A DNA stretch of 64,000 nt from Paracoccus fistulariae (GTDB taxonomy: Bacteria > Pseudomonadota > Alphaproteobacteria > Rhodobacterales > Rhodobacteraceae), in NCBI RefSeq assembly GCF_028553785.1, contig NZ_CP067136.1, positions 1,832,001 through 1,896,000 of the forward strand. Reading direction: 5' to 3'. Positions 43,336 to 53,180 of the stretch are shown one piece after another; the stretch's first letter is position 1; the number at the start of each line of letters is the position of its first letter. Made by a program: the position numbers and the translations under genes. The notes below the pieces were generated by a model. That model searched no databases and was not told the origin of the DNA. It worked only from the letters and a program-made list of their open reading frames with translations.

Positions 43336-43778
43336 CAGCCCTGCTGCGCCATACCGTTGGAGTTATTTTCCTCGAATTGCAGGCTGGAGATGATACGCCG
43401 CATCTCGGTCAATCGGGCGTCGCTCATCTCACCGGCGACCGAGGCTGTCAAGACCAGCGCGCGATGACCATATTGCACTGTCGTGATGATCTGATGCACG
43501 CGGCCCTGTTTGGCATTCCAGCGGCATTCGATTTCAATCGCCGAACGTCCATCAATCAGCAGATCGCGCGGCCCGGCAGACACAAAACCGTCCAGCGCAT
43601 CCCGGGCCTGTCGGGCCTGTCCCTGGACATATTCCGCAAAGGGCATGCCCATCGGGATCTCATCGCGCGTGATCGTCATGGTCACGCCCGCACCCGTAAT
43701 GGTTGAGCCGATCACATTCACCGACCGGTCCTGCCAGTCATCAGGTATGTCAATCAGGCCTTCGTTGATCCGATACAT
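43335..43778 (-). CDS. DUF1795 (DcrB/Eag-like) family protein
   Basis: This 147-residue protein starts MYRINEGLIDIPDDWQDRSV and continues with MTITRDEIPMGMPFAEYVQG, the pattern of DUF1795, a DcrB-like fold. Some DUF1795 proteins (EagT6/EagR) are chaperones for type VI effectors. No PAAR, Rhs or other effector gene is beside it, so it looks orphaned. An AT-rich gap lies directly upstream. The chaperone role is only a family possibility. Confidence 0.78.
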   Translation of the reverse strand: MYRINEGLIDIPDDWQDRSVNVIGSTITGAGVTMTITRDEIPMGMPFAEYVQGQARQARDALDGFVSAGPRDLLIDGRSAIEIECRWNAKQGRVHQIITTVQYGHRALVLTASVAGEMSDARLTEMRRIISSLQFEENNSNGMAQQG

Positions 43779-44310
43779 ATGTCGAAAACGCCTTTTTTGA
43801 TCTGCAATTTCAGTCCATTACAGCTTGGTATGACTCTAACTTCTTTATCGGGCATTACAACTGCAGGCCCGGATTTTGCCATAGTCCATAAAGTCCTTGT
43901 GAATATCTTGCCACCGCAGCAAAGGAACCGGCATTTTTGCGCCTATCTGTTGAATCCAAGTAAGAGACACCCCTATCGGTCACCGCATGGCTCATGCTGG
44001 AAAACACCAATATTTGCTGGGCTTTTGTGGGCAAAACGCAAACTGAAGACGCCACATCCCCACATTCCGGGCGAGATTGGCAGAGATATTAGGCAACTAA
44101 ATCGTTTTGTTCAATATTGCGAATTCCGCCGATGGATCGGGCATTTTTGCTTATTAAATAAGCAAACGGGCCATGCTGCACTGCAGCCAACTGCGCAGCC
44201 CATCTGGCAGGTGGGCAGATAACGGAAATCTGTTCCACGCTGAAGGATATGATCCGGATTTGAAACGGCGCGTCGGGACTATGGTTTTCCTGACCCTCAC
44301 CGCAAGGGCA
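43779..44310. other. AT-rich gene-free gap with a 21-bp palindrome
   Basis: This 530-bp stretch is visibly AT-richer than its surroundings and has no frame I can support; a 147-codon plus-strand frame from 43779 has no recognisable motif, an unlikely composition and no ribosome site. It contains a perfect palindrome at 44146-44166 with 10-base arms (TTTGCTTATT / AATAAGCAAA) around a single A. It may be acquired DNA or a decayed gene, with the palindrome as an operator or terminator. Confidence 0.6.
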
Positions 44311-44667
44311 TTACCGGATCTGTCGGCGGCCCAACAGTCGCAGGGCGACATGCCGCAATGCACGCAGAACGGGATAAATGATCATCGCGCGGCGCGGCGA
44401 TCGCATCAGTCGCGCAAGAGGTCCGCCCCCCTCTGACAGCACTGACAGAATGTGCACCGCCTCCGCGCCATGATATTGCCTCTGGCCAAAGCGGACGACC
44501 ATGCCCCTGTTCGGATCCACACCACTGTCGATCACCTGAGCAACGCGAGGATCCTGTGATCTAAGATCGATCAGATCGACCCGCCCGACCTGCCGTTGCA
44601 GGTTCAGCTTGCGCGCATAGCCGTCGCAAAAGGGACAGGCGCCGTCATAGTAGATCTCGATACTCAT
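44311..44667 (-). CDS. DUF393 thiol-disulfide oxidoreductase DCC-family protein
   Basis: This 118-residue protein starts IEIYYDGACPFCDGYARKLN with the CPFC redox motif at residues 11-14, the hallmark of the DCC (DUF393) family. The rest includes DLRSQDPRVAQVIDSGVDPN and a basic C-terminal part that could touch the membrane. The physiological partner is unknown. Confidence 0.88.
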   Translation of the reverse strand: MSIEIYYDGACPFCDGYARKLNLQRQVGRVDLIDLRSQDPRVAQVIDSGVDPNRGMVVRFGQRQYHGAEAVHILSVLSEGGGPLARLMRSPRRAMIIYPVLRALRHVALRLLGRRQIR

Positions 44668-44730
44668 CGCCGCTCTTCTATCGCGGTGCGGCCCGCTGCG
44701 GAATGGCGGAATGCATCCGGTCGCGGGCCG

Positions 44731-45690
44731 TCAGACCAGAACATCCTCGGGGCGCGGATCCTGCCCGGACAGGATGGCCTGAAAATTCGCCACCATCCGC
44801 TGGATGCCTATGGCAAAGCCATCCGCCGACAGCGCCGCAAGATGCGGGGTCAGCACCACCCGGTCCAGCCCCAGCAGCGGATTATCCGGCCGGATCGGCT
44901 CGACCGAGAAGACATCGACCCCAGCGCCGCGCAGATGGCAATTGCGGATCGCATCGGCCAGGTCGGCCTCGACCAGAACCCCGCCGCGCGCGGCATTGAT
45001 CAGGATGGCATCGGGCTTCATCAGCGACAGGCGCTGGCGGTCGATCAGGTTGCGGGTGCTGTCGCTCAATTCGCAATTCAGCGTGACCACATCAGACGCG
45101 GCCAGCAGTTCGGACAGGGGCGCGAAGCAGGCGCCGAGTTCAGCCTCTTCCGCAGCGGTCAGGGGGGTCCGCTTGGTATAAAGGATCTTGCAGGCAAACC
45201 CCCGCAACAGCCGTGCCAGCGCCTGTCCGATATGGCCCATGCCGACGATCCCCACCACTCGCCCCGACAGCGTGGCCGAACTGGGACCAAGCGCGGCCTT
45301 GGGCCAGTCGCCGCGATGAATGGCCAGATGCCCGCGCGCGATATTGCGATTGACCGCCAGGATCAGGCCCAGCGTGGTTTCGGCCACGGCCACCGAATTG
45401 GCGCCTGTGGTGCGCAGCACCCGCACGCCATGTCGCCGCGCGGCGTCCAGATCGATGCCGTCAAAGCCGACGCCCCATTTATGCACCGCCCGCAGCCCCG
45501 GCACCGCCATCATCGCCGCCGTCACCGGGGCGTCGCCCGTGATCGCCAGACGGGCACCCTGCAGCGCGGCCAGCCGGTCGGCGGGATCATTCGAGGCGGT
45601 GCTGTCAAGCTGCCAGTCAGAGGGCAGAAGAGGCCGGATCCGGTCCAGCCGCGCCTTATCTGCCTGATCCAGCATCACCAGTCTGATCAT
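44731..45690 (-). CDS. D-isomer-specific 2-hydroxyacid dehydrogenase
   Basis: This 319-residue NAD(P)-dependent enzyme reduces a 2-keto acid to a D-2-hydroxy acid or the reverse. The nucleotide motif is VGIVGMGHIGQALARLLRGF, the substrate-binding stretch is VHKWGVGFDGIDLDAARRHG, and NAARGGVLVEADL precedes the catalytic His of LTPHLAALSAD. The family covers phosphoglycerate, glyoxylate and other dehydrogenases; the substrate is not determinable. Start 45690 is set by the first residues and the upstream ggt stop, 12 bases away. Confidence 0.9.
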   Translation of the reverse strand: MIRLVMLDQADKARLDRIRPLLPSDWQLDSTASNDPADRLAALQGARLAITGDAPVTAAMMAVPGLRAVHKWGVGFDGIDLDAARRHGVRVLRTTGANSVAVAETTLGLILAVNRNIARGHLAIHRGDWPKAALGPSSATLSGRVVGIVGMGHIGQALARLLRGFACKILYTKRTPLTAAEEAELGACFAPLSELLAASDVVTLNCELSDSTRNLIDRQRLSLMKPDAILINAARGGVLVEADLADAIRNCHLRGAGVDVFSVEPIRPDNPLLGLDRVVLTPHLAALSADGFAIGIQRMVANFQAILSGQDPRPEDVLV

Positions 45691-45701
45691 CCCACCCTCG
45701 C

Positions 45702-47360
45702 CTATATCTTGAACCGCACGCCGGGCCGCGCAAGCCCGCCGCCCTGCGCCATGACCACGCCATCCGCGCGCCAGCAGGCGGCCCCGCAAAGCAGGCCATC
45801 CGGGGCGAATTCGATGGCGTTCATCCCGCCGCCGATGGTCTTGACCAGCCGCACCCGATGCCCCCTTTCGCGCAAATCCGCCGCCATCGGGGCATAGGCG
45901 GGCTCCAATTCGACCTCATGGCCCTCGGTCCAGATCCGGGGCGCCTCGACCGCCTGTTGCAGGCTCATACCGTGATCGATCAGGTTGACAATCGCCTGCA
46001 TGGCCGAAGGGAAGATCCGCACCGCCCCCGGCAGGCCAAGCGCAAATCGCGTCTGACCATCGCGCAGCACCATCATCGGCGCCATCGAGGTCGGCACCCG
46101 CTTGCCCGGCTGGATCGACAGCGCACGCCCCGGATGCGGATCGTAATTCAGCATATAGTTATTGGGGATGATGCCGGTGCCGGGCACCATGAAGCAGGCG
46201 CCGAACAGCCCGTTGATCGTATGCGTGGATGAGACGACATTGCCATCCGCATCCGCGATGGTCAGATGCGTGGTGTCGCGGCTTTCCCGCCCCATCCGCA
46301 GCGATGGCCCAGCACCGCCGCCCTCGCGCATCCGCGACAGGCAATCTCGCGCGTAGGATTTCGAGGTATATCGCGCCACCGGCACATCGACGAAATCCGG
46401 ATCGCCCGAGGCCGCGTTACGATCCTCGAACCCGATGCGGATGACCTCTGCCAGCAGATGCAGGCTTTCAGCGCTGCCAAAGCCCATCGCGCGCAGATCG
46501 AAATTTTCCAGCATGTTCAGCATCTGGACGATATGGACGCCCGAACTGGCCGGGGGTGGCGGGCCGACGATCTGATGGCCGCGATAGCTGCCGAAGATGG
46601 CGTCGCGTTCAATCGCGCGATAGCCGGTCAGATCCTCCAGCGTGACATGGCCCGCATCTGGGCCGCCCGTCGCCAGACGCGCGACCAGCGCCCGGCCCAG
46701 ATCGCCGCCATGCAGCGCCTTGGCCCCAAGGCGCGCAATCAGGCGCAGGCTTTCGGCGTAATCCGCCATCACCATCCGGCTGCCCGCCGCGACCGGCTTG
46801 CCGCCCGGCAGGAACAGCCGCGCAATTTCAGGATCGGCCAGCAGATCACGCTCATGCTCGCGGATCGCGCCGACCAGGTAATCGCTGACCGTAAAGCCGC
46901 GAGAGGCCGCGCGGATCGCGGGCTCGACCACATCGGCAAAGGGCAGGCGGCCATATCTCTGCTGCATCATGTGCCAGCCGCGCAGATTGCCCGGCACCGC
47001 CACGGCCGAGGCGCCCACACGATTGCGCCGCCCGACCGTCTCCATGTGATCGGGCGGGCGATCCGACAGCGGCGTGAACATATCCGGCCGCGCGCCCTGC
47101 CCGGCCACCGACAGCGCGTCGATCACCACATGCCGACCATCGGCCAGCCGCAGGTGGGTCATCCCGCCACCGGCAATGCCGACCATCATCGGCTCGACCA
47201 CGGTCAGGGTCAGCAGCGCGGCCACAGCGGCATCGACCGCATTTCCGCCCGCTGCCAGCATCTCATTCCCCGCGGCAGAGCCCAGCGGCGCATTGGTCAC
47301 GACCACGTCCAGACTGCCCGAGGCCGGGCGCTTTTCACAGATAAAGGGCAGATCGCTCAC
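45702..47360 (-). CDS. Gamma-glutamyltransferase-family protein (GGT copy 1)
   Basis: This 552-residue Ntn-hydrolase is made as a proenzyme that self-cleaves at a catalytic threonine. The motif ESRDTTHLTIADADGNVV marks the self-cleavage Thr, and PGTGIIPNNYMLNYDPHPGR is the family's later motif. Large subunit sequence starts VVVTNAPLGSAAGNEMLAAGGNAVDAA. GGT hydrolyses or transfers gamma-glutamyl groups such as those of glutathione. The start is a GTG at 47360 since no in-frame ATG fits, and a Sec signal peptide is not obvious, so cytoplasmic localisation is possible. It is divergent from a second GGT gene. Confidence 0.9.
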   Translation of the reverse strand: MSDLPFICEKRPASGSLDVVVTNAPLGSAAGNEMLAAGGNAVDAAVAALLTLTVVEPMMVGIAGGGMTHLRLADGRHVVIDALSVAGQGARPDMFTPLSDRPPDHMETVGRRNRVGASAVAVPGNLRGWHMMQQRYGRLPFADVVEPAIRAASRGFTVSDYLVGAIREHERDLLADPEIARLFLPGGKPVAAGSRMVMADYAESLRLIARLGAKALHGGDLGRALVARLATGGPDAGHVTLEDLTGYRAIERDAIFGSYRGHQIVGPPPPASSGVHIVQMLNMLENFDLRAMGFGSAESLHLLAEVIRIGFEDRNAASGDPDFVDVPVARYTSKSYARDCLSRMREGGGAGPSLRMGRESRDTTHLTIADADGNVVSSTHTINGLFGACFMVPGTGIIPNNYMLNYDPHPGRALSIQPGKRVPTSMAPMMVLRDGQTRFALGLPGAVRIFPSAMQAIVNLIDHGMSLQQAVEAPRIWTEGHEVELEPAYAPMAADLRERGHRVRLVKTIGGGMNAIEFAPDGLLCGAACWRADGVVMAQGGGLARPGVRFKI

Positions 47361-47505
47361 ATGCGGTTTCCGGTGATGATGACAGCCGGGATGGTAAGCC
47401 CGCGCGCGGCGCTGCGAAAGTGCCCTTGGCGCAACAAGGGCTTGCAAAGGCGGGAAAACCGGCTCTTGATCGCGGGACCGCCACCAGAAATCGCCGAGGT
47501 TCCGC

Positions 47506-49083
47506 ATGTTCAATTTCTTTTCCGCACACCGCCCGCCTACGCTGACCGGTCGTGCGATGATCGCAACCTCTCATCCCCTGGCGACGGCTGCGGGGCTGGA
47601 TGTGCTGGCCGCGGGCGGCAATGCGGTCGATGCCGCGATTGCGGCCTCGGCAGTGCAGGCGGTGGTCGATCCGCTGATGACGGGGATCGGCGGCGATTGC
47701 TTTGTCCTTTACGCGCCGAAGGGGGGCAAGGTGCGGGCCCTGAACGGATCGGGGCGCGCACCCGCCGCTGCGACCATCGAGGCGCTGGCACAGGCCGGGA
47801 TCCGCGATCAGATCCCGCATGAATCGGCCCATGCCGTGACCATTCCGGGCGCGATCTCGGCATGGTGCAGGCTGCATGGCGATCATGGCCGACTGCCGCT
47901 GCCGCGCCTGTTTCAGCGGGCGATCCTTTACGCGGAAGGCGGTTTTCGCGTGACCCCGCGCGTGGCGCAGGACTGGGCGCAATCGGCCCACGTCCTGTCA
48001 CCAGAGGCAGCGGCAGCGATGACGCCGGACGGCCAGCCACCCCGCCCCGGGGATCAATTGGCACAACCCGCGCTGGCCGAAACCCTGCGCGCCATCGCGG
48101 CCAAGGGACCGGCCGCCTTCTATGAAGGCACAGCGGCGGAACGGATGGTCGAATTTCTGCGCCGTCATGGCGGGTTGCACACGGTCGAGGATTTCGCCGA
48201 AGGCATGGCGGGTGCAAGCTGGCATGATCCGATCAGCGCCACCTATCGCGGATATGAGGTGCATGAATGCCCCCCGAACGGGCAGGGCGTGGCGGCGCTG
48301 CTGATCCTGAAGCTGCTGGAGGGCTTTGACATGGCGGCCCTGTCCGACGCCGATCGCATCCATGTACTGGCCGAGGCGACCAAGCTGGCCTATCACCACC
48401 GCGATGCGCTGATCGGCGATCCCGATCACTGCGCGGGCATCGCGGAAACCCTGCTGGCCGAAGACACCATCGAAACGCTGCGGCAACGCATCCATATGGA
48501 CCGCGCCATGCCCCCCGCCCTGTGGGACGAGCCAGAGCATAAGGACACGATCTATCTGTGTGTCGTCGATGACGAGGGGAACGCGGTCTCTTTCATCAAT
48601 TCGATCTTTCAGGGCTTCGGATCGGGCCTGCGCGAGCCCACGACCGGGGTTATGTTCCAAAGCCGGGGCGCGTCCTTCCGGCTGATCCCGGACCATCCGA
48701 ACGCCATCGGCCCGCGCAAGCGCCCCTTGCACACGATCATTCCGGGCATGGTCACGCAGAATGGCCGCACGGTGATGCCCTTTGGCGTGATGGGCGGGCA
48801 ATATCAGGCGACGGGCCATGCGCAATTCCTGTCGGCCGTCATTGATCGCGGGCAATCGCTGCAGGCGGCAATCGACGCGCCGCGCAGCTTTGCCACGGCG
48901 GGCAAGCTGGACATCGAACCCACCGTGCCGCAAAACGTGCGGGACGATTTGGAGCGTCGCGGCCACCGGCTGAATATCCTGCAACATCCGATGGGCGGCG
49001 GGCAGGCCATCCGCATTGGCGAGGATGGTCTGCTGGAGGGCGGATCGGACAGCCGCAAGGACGGTCTGGCTCTGGGCTTCTGA
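47506..49083 (+). CDS. Gamma-glutamyltransferase-family protein (GGT copy 2)
   Basis: This 525-residue GGT-family proenzyme has TGRAMIATSHPLATAAGLDV and LAAGGNAVDAAIAASAVQAV near the start and the self-cleavage Thr in HKDTIYLCVVDDEGNAVSF. NSIFQGFGSGLREPTTGVMF replaces the usual second motif. It shares only moderate likeness with copy 1, so it is not a recent duplication. No signal peptide is seen. It diverges from copy 1 and is followed 29 bases later by a BASS-type transporter. Confidence 0.92.
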   Translation: MFNFFSAHRPPTLTGRAMIATSHPLATAAGLDVLAAGGNAVDAAIAASAVQAVVDPLMTGIGGDCFVLYAPKGGKVRALNGSGRAPAAATIEALAQAGIRDQIPHESAHAVTIPGAISAWCRLHGDHGRLPLPRLFQRAILYAEGGFRVTPRVAQDWAQSAHVLSPEAAAAMTPDGQPPRPGDQLAQPALAETLRAIAAKGPAAFYEGTAAERMVEFLRRHGGLHTVEDFAEGMAGASWHDPISATYRGYEVHECPPNGQGVAALLILKLLEGFDMAALSDADRIHVLAEATKLAYHHRDALIGDPDHCAGIAETLLAEDTIETLRQRIHMDRAMPPALWDEPEHKDTIYLCVVDDEGNAVSFINSIFQGFGSGLREPTTGVMFQSRGASFRLIPDHPNAIGPRKRPLHTIIPGMVTQNGRTVMPFGVMGGQYQATGHAQFLSAVIDRGQSLQAAIDAPRSFATAGKLDIEPTVPQNVRDDLERRGHRLNILQHPMGGGQAIRIGEDGLLEGGSDSRKDGLALGF

Positions 49084-49112
49084 AGCGGGCAACTGGCGTG
49101 GCGGAGATCTGA

Positions 49113-50087
49113 ATGACATTCCTCAGACGATTTGGCATCGACACCTATATGCTGCTGCTGATCGGGGTGGTGGTTATGGGTGCGGTGCTGCCTGCCCGTG
49201 GCATGGCCGCAGCGGCGCTGAGCCAGATCACCTTCTGGGCGGTCGCGCTGCTGTTTTTCATCTATGGCGCCAAGCTGGACACTGCATCGGTACGCGCGGG
49301 CATCCTGAACCTGCGCCTGCAATCGCTGTGCTTTCTGGCGACCTATGCGCTGTTTCCGGTGCTGGGCATCGGCATCGCCTGGCTGGCGGGGGGCATGCTG
49401 GGGCCGGAACTGACGCTGGGCATCCTGTTTCTGGCGGTGCTGCCCTCGACCATCCAGTCCTCGATCGCCTTTACCGCCATGGCCGGGGGGAATGTGCCTG
49501 CGGCGATCTGTTCGGCGTCGATTTCAAATCTGGTCGCGGTGGTGCTGACGCCCGCGCTGATGGCGCTGATCCTGCATCAAAGCGGCGGGATCAGCACCGA
49601 TGCCATCGGCAAGATCGCCCTGCAGATCCTGTTTCCCTTCATCCTGGGTCAGCTTCTGCGGCGCTGGATCGGAGGCTTCATCCAGCAGCACAAATTCCTG
49701 ACCATGATCGTTGATCGCGGATCAATCCTGCTGATCGTCTATTCGGCCTTCAGCGCGGGAACCGTGGCCGGGATCTGGTCGGCGATTCCGGCCAGTCGGC
49801 TGATCCTGTTGGGCGCCATCGTCTGCGTCTTTCTGGCGGTGGTGATGTGGCTGATGGTGCTGACGGGCCGGCATTTCCAGCTGCCCGATCCGGATCGCAC
49901 CACGCTGCTGTTCTGCGGGTCGACCAAAAGCCTTGCCAGCGGCCTGCCCATCGCAACGGCGATCTTTGCCGCCTCGCAGGTGGGGGCCGTGGTGCTGCCG
50001 CTGATGCTGTTCCATCTGATCCAGCTTCTGGTCTGCGCGGTGATCGCGCAGCGCAAGGCGACCAGCAACGCATCCGTGCCGGCCTGA
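49113..50087 (+). CDS. Bile acid:sodium symporter (BASS/SBF) family transporter
   Basis: This 324-residue membrane protein has about ten hydrophobic helices; the family pattern is clear in FFIYGAKLDTASVRAGILNL, VLPSTIQSSIAFTAMAGGNV and FCGSTKSLASGLPIATAIFA. It matches the YfeH/SLC10A7-like (SBF-like) subgroup. It is probably co-transcribed with GGT copy 2, so a small organic anion linked to gamma-glutamyl metabolism may be the substrate, but this is inferred. Confidence 0.9.
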   Translation: MTFLRRFGIDTYMLLLIGVVVMGAVLPARGMAAAALSQITFWAVALLFFIYGAKLDTASVRAGILNLRLQSLCFLATYALFPVLGIGIAWLAGGMLGPELTLGILFLAVLPSTIQSSIAFTAMAGGNVPAAICSASISNLVAVVLTPALMALILHQSGGISTDAIGKIALQILFPFILGQLLRRWIGGFIQQHKFLTMIVDRGSILLIVYSAFSAGTVAGIWSAIPASRLILLGAIVCVFLAVVMWLMVLTGRHFQLPDPDRTTLLFCGSTKSLASGLPIATAIFAASQVGAVVLPLMLFHLIQLLVCAVIAQRKATSNASVPA

Positions 50088-50099
50088 GGCGGCACTCTG

Positions 50100-53000
50100 T
50101 CAGGCCGGATCCGCGAGGGCATCACCGGGCGGCGCCGGATCCCCGGCGGGCGGCGCGACCCGCATGACCACGCAATACAGCGCCGGCACGAAGACCAGCG
50201 TGATCAGCGTCCCGGCGATGATTCCGCCCATCATCGCATAGGCCATCGGTCCCCAGAACACCTGCCGCGCAATCGGGATCAGCGCCAGCGACGCCGCCGC
50301 CGCGGTCAGCAGGATCGGCCGTGCCCGGCTGTCCGAGGCTTCAAAGACCGCATCCCATTGCGACCGCCCGCTGCGCAGCAATTCCTGAATCTCATGCACC
50401 AGAATGATCGAATTGCGGATCAGGATCCCGATCAGCGCCAGGATCCCCAGAATCGCCACAAAGCCCATCGGCACCCGGAAAGGCACCAGAACCGCGACCA
50501 CGCCGATCAGCCCCAGCGGCGCCGCCGCAAAGACGATCAGCGACAGGCGGAAGCTTTGCATCTGCATCATCACCAGAACCGCCATGATCAGCAGCATGAC
50601 CGGCACCACCGCCGCAATCGGCGCCTGACTGTCGGACGAGGATTCGACGGTGCCGCCGATCTCGATCCTGACCGAGGGCGGCAGGCCCGCCTGATAATCG
50701 GCCACGCGCTGTTCCAGCGCCTTGACCATGGTGGCAGGCTGATCGTCGGTGGCAATGGCAGCCTTGACCGTGACCGTGGGCAGACCGTCGCGCTGCATGA
50801 TCAAGGGCTGTTCCGTGCCATATTCCAGCGCCACCAGCGCCGACAGCGGAACGGTGCCGCCATCGGGCAGATGCAGCTGCAAATCACGCAAAGAATTCAG
50901 CGATTCCCGATCCAGATCCGTGCCCCGCGCGACCACATCGACCAGAAAGATATCGTCGCGCAGCTGTGTCACGGTCTTGCCGGTATACATCGCCGAAAGC
51001 CCGTCGGCGATATCGGCACTGGTCAGGCTCAGCTGACGCAGTTGATCCTGATCGACCACCAGCCGGACCACCCGCGCCGGTTCGTTCCAGTCCATCGCGA
51101 TATCGCGCAGGCGCGGCTCCTGCGCCAGAACGGTTTCCAGACCGCGCGCCGCATCGCGCGCTTCATCCACGCTGGGCGCGCTGACACGGTATTGCACCGG
51201 CTTACCCACAGGCGGGCCGATCTCAAGGTTCTTGACATAGATATCGACGCCGGCAAATTCGCGCGCGGCCAGATCGTTCAGCTTGGCCTTGACCCGGTCG
51301 CGGGCTTCCAGATCCGGGGTCTGGATAATGATCTGGCCCATTTGCGGCCCCCGCGTGGGCACATCCAGCGACAGGACGAAACGCGGCGCCCCCTCACCCA
51401 CGTAAGAGGTCCAGAACCGCACATCCGGGTCGCCGCTCAGCGCCGCTTCCAGCTTGTCCATATCGGCGCGGGTCTTGCGGATCGAGGAATTCTGACGCTC
51501 ATTGATATCCACGATCACCTCGGTCCGGTCCGAGGTCGGGAAGAATTGCTGTTCGACGAAGCGCATGCCAAAGACCGACACCCCGAACAGCACGAAGGTG
51601 ATCAGCACGGTCGTCCATTTGAAGCGCATGGCCCGCAGCAGCAGATGGTGAAAACGCCGCCGCAGCCAGCCCGCCTTCTGTTCGTGATGGCCGATATTTT
51701 CCTTCAGAAAGGCCACCCCCAGAAGCGGCGCGAACAGCACCGCGACCACCCAGGAAATCAACAGCGACACCGCGATCACGACGAAAAGCGAAAACGTGAA
51801 CTCGCCTGCCGCCGAATTGTTCAGCCCGATGGGGATGAAACCCGCCACGGTGACCAGAGTGCCGGTCAGCATCGGAAAGGCGATCGAGGTCCAGGCATAG
51901 CTGGCGGCCTCTGGCAGCGATTTGCCGATCTCCAGCCGCGAGATCATCGTTTCAATGGCGATCATCGCATCATCGACCAGCAGCCCAAGCGCAATGATCA
52001 GCGCCCCAAGCGAGATCCGCTGCAGGGTGATCCCGTAGAGATCCAGAATGACAAAGGTGATCGCCAGCACCAGCGGAATGGTCATCGTCACGACGAAACC
52101 CGCACGGAAGCCCAGGCTGACGAAGCTGACGATCAGAACGATGATCACCGCCTCGGCCAGCGCCTTGACGAAATGGCCCACGGCCTCATCGACCACATGC
52201 GGCTGATCGGCGACCTTGGCCATCTCGATCCCGATCGGCAGATCGGCTGCGATCTGCTCCATCAGGGCGTCCAGTTCCTGACCGAATTCAAGGATGTTCT
52301 CACCCTCGCGCATGCCGATCTGCAAGCCGATGGCGGGCTGTCCGTTATAGCGAAACAGCGATTGCGGCGGATCCTCATAGCCGCGCGTCACCGTCGCGAC
52401 ATCGGCAAGGTTGAAGAAACGCTCGCCCACACGCAGGTTCACGGCAGCAATGGCCGAGGCATCGTCAAACTGCCCGCCGACGCGGACCAGAACCCGCTCT
52501 GGCCCGGTTTCGACCACGCCCGAGGGCGCGATGGCATTCTGCTGGGCCAGCGTGCCGATCACCTGCTGCTGGTTCACCCCAAGCGCGGCCAGGCGGGCGG
52601 CGGAAAACTCCAGAAAGATCTGCTCGTCCTGCTCGCCCAGCAGCGAGGTCTTGCCCGCCGCATTCAGGGCCGTCACCTGTTTGCGGATATCCTCGACCCG
52701 GTCCCGCAATTCACGCGGGGTGAAGCCGTCGGCGGTGAAGGCATAGATATTGCCATAGACATCGCCGAAATTGTCATTGAAGGCGAAGCCCTGGAATTCG
52801 GCGGGAAAATCGGCGCGGATATCCGACATCATTTCGCGCACATGGCGCCAGATGCCCCGCACCTCGGATGCGGGGGTGGTCGGCAAAAGCTCGATATAGA
52901 CGATGGACTGTCCCGGCGTCGTGACCGAGCGGGTGAAGTCCAGTTCGTCCAGTTCTTCCAGCTTGGTTTCGATCCGGGTGGTGACCTGCTTCAGCGTATC

Positions 53001-53180
53001 GTCGATATTGGCGCCGGGCAGCGCGGCGCCGATCACCATGGTCTTGATGGTGAAATTCGGGTCCTCTTCCCGGCCCAGATTCAGATAGGCCAGCGTGCCC
53101 GCGATCAGCGAGATGATCAGCAGGAACCAGACAAAGCTGCGATGGCGCAGCGCCCAGTCGGACAGGTTGAATCGCGTCAC
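50100..53180 (-). CDS. RND efflux pump inner-membrane transporter (AcrB/HAE family)
   Basis: This 1026-residue transporter has the RND layout: an N-terminal helix, two large periplasmic loops and twelve transmembrane helices. The proton-relay Asp pair is in TM4 (GALIIALGLLVDDAMIAIET), and the C-terminal GILIRNSIILVHEIQELLR is typical. It exports toxic compounds using proton motive force with the adaptor proteins encoded just upstream (ATGA overlap at 53177-53180). No outer-membrane channel gene is adjacent, so a TolC-type protein must come from elsewhere. Substrates are unknown. Confidence 0.95.
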   Translation of the reverse strand: MTRFNLSDWALRHRSFVWFLLIISLIAGTLAYLNLGREEDPNFTIKTMVIGAALPGANIDDTLKQVTTRIETKLEELDELDFTRSVTTPGQSIVYIELLPTTPASEVRGIWRHVREMMSDIRADFPAEFQGFAFNDNFGDVYGNIYAFTADGFTPRELRDRVEDIRKQVTALNAAGKTSLLGEQDEQIFLEFSAARLAALGVNQQQVIGTLAQQNAIAPSGVVETGPERVLVRVGGQFDDASAIAAVNLRVGERFFNLADVATVTRGYEDPPQSLFRYNGQPAIGLQIGMREGENILEFGQELDALMEQIAADLPIGIEMAKVADQPHVVDEAVGHFVKALAEAVIIVLIVSFVSLGFRAGFVVTMTIPLVLAITFVILDLYGITLQRISLGALIIALGLLVDDAMIAIETMISRLEIGKSLPEAASYAWTSIAFPMLTGTLVTVAGFIPIGLNNSAAGEFTFSLFVVIAVSLLISWVVAVLFAPLLGVAFLKENIGHHEQKAGWLRRRFHHLLLRAMRFKWTTVLITFVLFGVSVFGMRFVEQQFFPTSDRTEVIVDINERQNSSIRKTRADMDKLEAALSGDPDVRFWTSYVGEGAPRFVLSLDVPTRGPQMGQIIIQTPDLEARDRVKAKLNDLAAREFAGVDIYVKNLEIGPPVGKPVQYRVSAPSVDEARDAARGLETVLAQEPRLRDIAMDWNEPARVVRLVVDQDQLRQLSLTSADIADGLSAMYTGKTVTQLRDDIFLVDVVARGTDLDRESLNSLRDLQLHLPDGGTVPLSALVALEYGTEQPLIMQRDGLPTVTVKAAIATDDQPATMVKALEQRVADYQAGLPPSVRIEIGGTVESSSDSQAPIAAVVPVMLLIMAVLVMMQMQSFRLSLIVFAAAPLGLIGVVAVLVPFRVPMGFVAILGILALIGILIRNSIILVHEIQELLRSGRSQWDAVFEASDSRARPILLTAAAASLALIPIARQVFWGPMAYAMMGGIIAGTLITLVFVPALYCVVMRVAPPAGDPAPPGDALADPA

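Noticed and set aside
43779..44222. A 147-codon plus-strand frame in the AT-rich gap
   Set aside because: It overlaps the 5' flank of the DUF1795 gene, has no ribosome site and shows no protein-like pattern.
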